Positions 13,627 to 14,772 of a DNA stretch of 14,772 nucleotides are shown in pieces. Position numbers and translations under genes: made by a program. This DNA is from JAEUPI01 sp035764445. Its GTDB lineage: Bacteria; Pseudomonadota; Gammaproteobacteria; Burkholderiales; Burkholderiaceae_C. The DNA lies in contig DASTZF010000044.1 of NCBI GenBank assembly GCA_035764445.1, positions 1-14,772 on the forward strand, written 5' to 3'. The notes below the pieces were generated by a model. The model made no database searches and was not told the DNA's origin. It saw only the letters and a list, made by a program, of their open reading frames with translations. The first letter of the stretch is position 1; every line of letters begins with the position of its first letter.

Positions 13627-14129
13627 AGACACCCCAGACTCTCGATGAATTCATGGCCCAGGCGCTGACGATGGAGCGCGAGGCTGCGCAGCGCTACGAA
13701 GAGATCGCCGACGCGATGGAGGTGCACAACAACCGCGAGGTGGCGCAGTTGTTCCGCACGATGGCCGGCTACGAGACCAAGCACGCCGAAGCGATCATTG
13801 CCGAGATGAACTGGGCCGAGGTGCCGGGTGTGCCGCCCGGGGCGTGGCCGGCGATGGAGTCGCCCGAGATGATCCCGCGCGACGCGGTGCACTACCTGAT
13901 GCATCCGTGGCACGCGCTGGAGCTCGCGCTGGCCGCCGAGCAGCGCGCCGAGGCTTTCTTCACCGAGCTGGCGCGCAGCGCGCCCAACGACTCGGTGCGG
14001 CGCGCGGCGACCGAGCTGCGCGACGAGGAGACCGAGCACGTGGCGATGGTCCGGCAATGGATGGCCAAGTTTCCGAAGCCGGCCGGCGACTGGGCGCACG
14101 ACCCCGATCCGCCGCGCTACAGCGAATAA
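13623..14129 (+). CDS. Ferritin-like diiron (rubrerythrin-type) protein
   Basis: The 168-residue, mostly helical protein has the ligand pattern of a ferritin-like diiron site: E18 (MEREAAQRYEEIA), E51 and H54 (ETKHAEAI), E106 (AAEQRAEAFF), E136 and H139 (DEETEHVAM). It lacks the C-terminal rubredoxin domain of classical rubrerythrin. Family members reduce peroxide, use O2 or handle iron; the exact reaction here is unknown. GTG 13623 is chosen because it overlaps the korB stop as GTGA and has GGAG (13611-13614) eight bases upstream; ATG at 13653 is an alternative. Coupling to korB suggests a role in guarding the oxygen-labile KorAB, ferredoxin and Bcr proteins, or in their electron supply (inference). 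Confidence 0.85.
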   Translation: MKTPQTLDEFMAQALTMEREAAQRYEEIADAMEVHNNREVAQLFRTMAGYETKHAEAIIAEMNWAEVPGVPPGAWPAMESPEMIPRDAVHYLMHPWHALELALAAEQRAEAFFTELARSAPNDSVRRAATELRDEETEHVAMVRQWMAKFPKPAGDWAHDPDPPRYSE

Positions 14130-14171
14130 CCGATCTTGATTCCTCGTCTCGACGGCCGGGCCGAACCTCGC

Positions 14172-14585
14172 ATGACTCTGAACACCCTGCTTCCCGAAGG
14201 TTGGGCGCCACCGATCGGCTACAGCAACGGCATCGCGGTCGACCGCGGGCGGCTCGTGTTCATCGCCGGTCAGGTCGGCTGGGATGCGCAGCAGCGCTTC
14301 CACTCCGAGCTGATCGCGCCGCAGTTCGAGCAGGCATTGCGCAACGTGCTCGAGGTGCTGGCTCAGGCCGGCGGCCGGCCGGAGCACATCTGCCGCATCA
14401 CCGCCTACTGCTGCGACAAGCCCGGGTATCTGGCCGCGCGCAGGGAGATCGGTACCGTCTGGCGCTCGCTGATGGGCAGGCACTTCCCGGCGATGAGCAT
14501 GATCTTCGTGTCCGATCTGCTCGACAGCCCGGGCAAGATCGAGCTCGAGGCGACCGCGGTGGTGCCGGCAGACGTGTCGCGGTAA
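14172..14585 (+). CDS. Rid (YjgF/YER057c/UK114) family protein lacking the catalytic arginine
   Basis: The 137-residue protein has the Rid trimer fold signature: RLVFIAGQVGWD (27-38), FEQALRNVLEVLAQAG (52-67), ICRITAYCCDKPGY (73-86), KIELEATAVVP (122-132). In RidA itself an arginine in the P-A-R-S segment holds the imine/enamine substrate. Here the equivalent segment reads FPAMSMIFV, with Met108 in that place, so RidA-type 2-iminoacid hydrolysis is unlikely. Subfamilies without this arginine have mostly unknown functions. ATG 14172 is preferred over an in-frame TTG at 14136; neither has a clear ribosome site. It follows the ferritin-like gene by 42 bp in the same orientation and may be the last gene of the kor unit. 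A role with CoA-ester or keto intermediates of the aromatic pathway is a guess. Confidence 0.85.
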   Translation: MTLNTLLPEGWAPPIGYSNGIAVDRGRLVFIAGQVGWDAQQRFHSELIAPQFEQALRNVLEVLAQAGGRPEHICRITAYCCDKPGYLAARREIGTVWRSLMGRHFPAMSMIFVSDLLDSPGKIELEATAVVPADVSR

Positions 14586-14612
14586 CGCTTCCCCGCGGTT
14601 TGTCTCGGGTTT

Positions 14613-14628
14613 GCTCGCACGCGCGAGC
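14613..14628. terminator. Hairpin after the Rid gene, possible weak terminator
   Basis: GCTCGC (14613-14618) and GCGAGC (14623-14628) form a perfect six-base stem with a four-base loop, 28 bases after the Rid stop and before the lipoprotein gene. No T-run follows, so an intrinsic terminator is uncertain. It sits where the kor unit should end. Confidence 0.35.
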
Positions 14629-14663
14629 GCGACCCAACGTCATAAGATGCAGGACAGCGATCG

Positions 14664-14772
14664 ATGCCTGCGACGACCCCCATCACCCTGACCTCGCTGT
14701 TCACCCTGGGGCGCCTGAGCGCTGCGCTCGCCTGCGCGCTGTGGCTCGCTGCGTGCGGCGGTGGAGGTGGCG
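14664..14772 (+). CDS. Lipoprotein, 5' part only (cut by the window end)
   Basis: From ATG 14664, with AGGA (14651-14654) nine bases upstream, the frame encodes about 36 residues, MPATTPITLTSLFTLGRLSA onward. A hydrophobic stretch (AALACALWLAA) ends at a cysteine in LAAC followed by a glycine run (GGGGG). This is a type II signal peptide with lipobox. The Cys-poly-Gly start is common in Burkholderiales surface or periplasmic lipoproteins. The frame stays open to the end of the window, so neither length nor function can be given. It probably starts a new unit unrelated to the benzoyl-CoA genes. Confidence 0.65.
   Translation, partial: MPATTPITLTSLFTLGRLSAALACALWLAACGGGGG

Noticed and set aside
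14449..14460. CGGTACCG inside the Rid gene, like part of the shared motif
   Set aside because: It lacks the flanking GGTA half-site and GGAAT, and lies in coding sequence.
1..14772. CRISPR arrays, tRNA/rRNA genes, transposases or phage genes
   Set aside because: I saw no regularly spaced repeats, no tRNA-like cloverleaf or rRNA sequence, and no recognisable mobile-element protein on either strand.

Overview
The window (about 69% GC by eye) looks like a chromosomal piece of a facultatively anaerobic betaproteobacterium, most likely Burkholderiales of the Rubrivivax/Leptothrix/Comamonadaceae kind. That guess rests on codon use and on two copies of a GC-rich intergenic repeat with the core CCCCCTCGGGGGGC, which I know from those genomes. 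The gene content is that of an organism degrading aromatic compounds without oxygen by the class I (ATP-dependent) benzoyl-CoA pathway.

Layout. (1) 41-544: a small exported protein of unknown role. (2) 648-3652, plus strand: a tight four-gene set of hemerythrin-like protein, tandem-GNAT protein, MIP18/DUF59 metal-sulfur assembly factor and an NnrS-like membrane protein. It is preceded by a near-consensus FNR box, a -10-like hexamer and a striking 44-bp inverted repeat ending at the start codon. (3) 10757 down to 3660, minus strand: the benzoyl-CoA operon in transcription order oah, dch, bcrC, bcrB, bcrA, bcrD, fdx. It covers ATP-driven dearomatisation, hydration of the dienoyl-CoA, hydrolytic ring opening and the ferredoxin electron donor. 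(4) 10758-10958: a divergent promoter region with a perfect FNR box (TTGAT-N4-ATCAA) and a motif shared with the hemerythrin promoter. (5) 10959-14585, plus strand: korA and korB (2-oxoacid, probably 2-oxoglutarate, ferredoxin oxidoreductase), then a diiron ferritin-like gene and a Rid-family gene lacking the usual catalytic arginine. (6) 14664 to the end: the 5' part of a lipoprotein gene.

How it fits together. KorAB would reduce the 2[4Fe-4S] ferredoxin using 2-oxoglutarate from the TCA cycle. The ferredoxin feeds BcrABCD, which uses ATP to reduce benzoyl-CoA to cyclohexa-1,5-diene-1-carbonyl-CoA. Dch hydrates this product and Oah opens the ring at the 6-oxo stage. The dehydrogenase needed between Dch and Oah (Had) is not in the window, nor are the benzoate-CoA ligase and any recognisable regulator. 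The flanking genes encode a diiron hemerythrin, a diiron ferritin-like protein, an Fe-S assembly factor and an NnrS-like protein. They look like an O2/NO-defence and Fe-S-maintenance layer around an extremely oxygen-sensitive pathway. The shared FNR boxes and the shared 19-bp motif suggest these units are regulated together; this is the most interesting hypothesis here.
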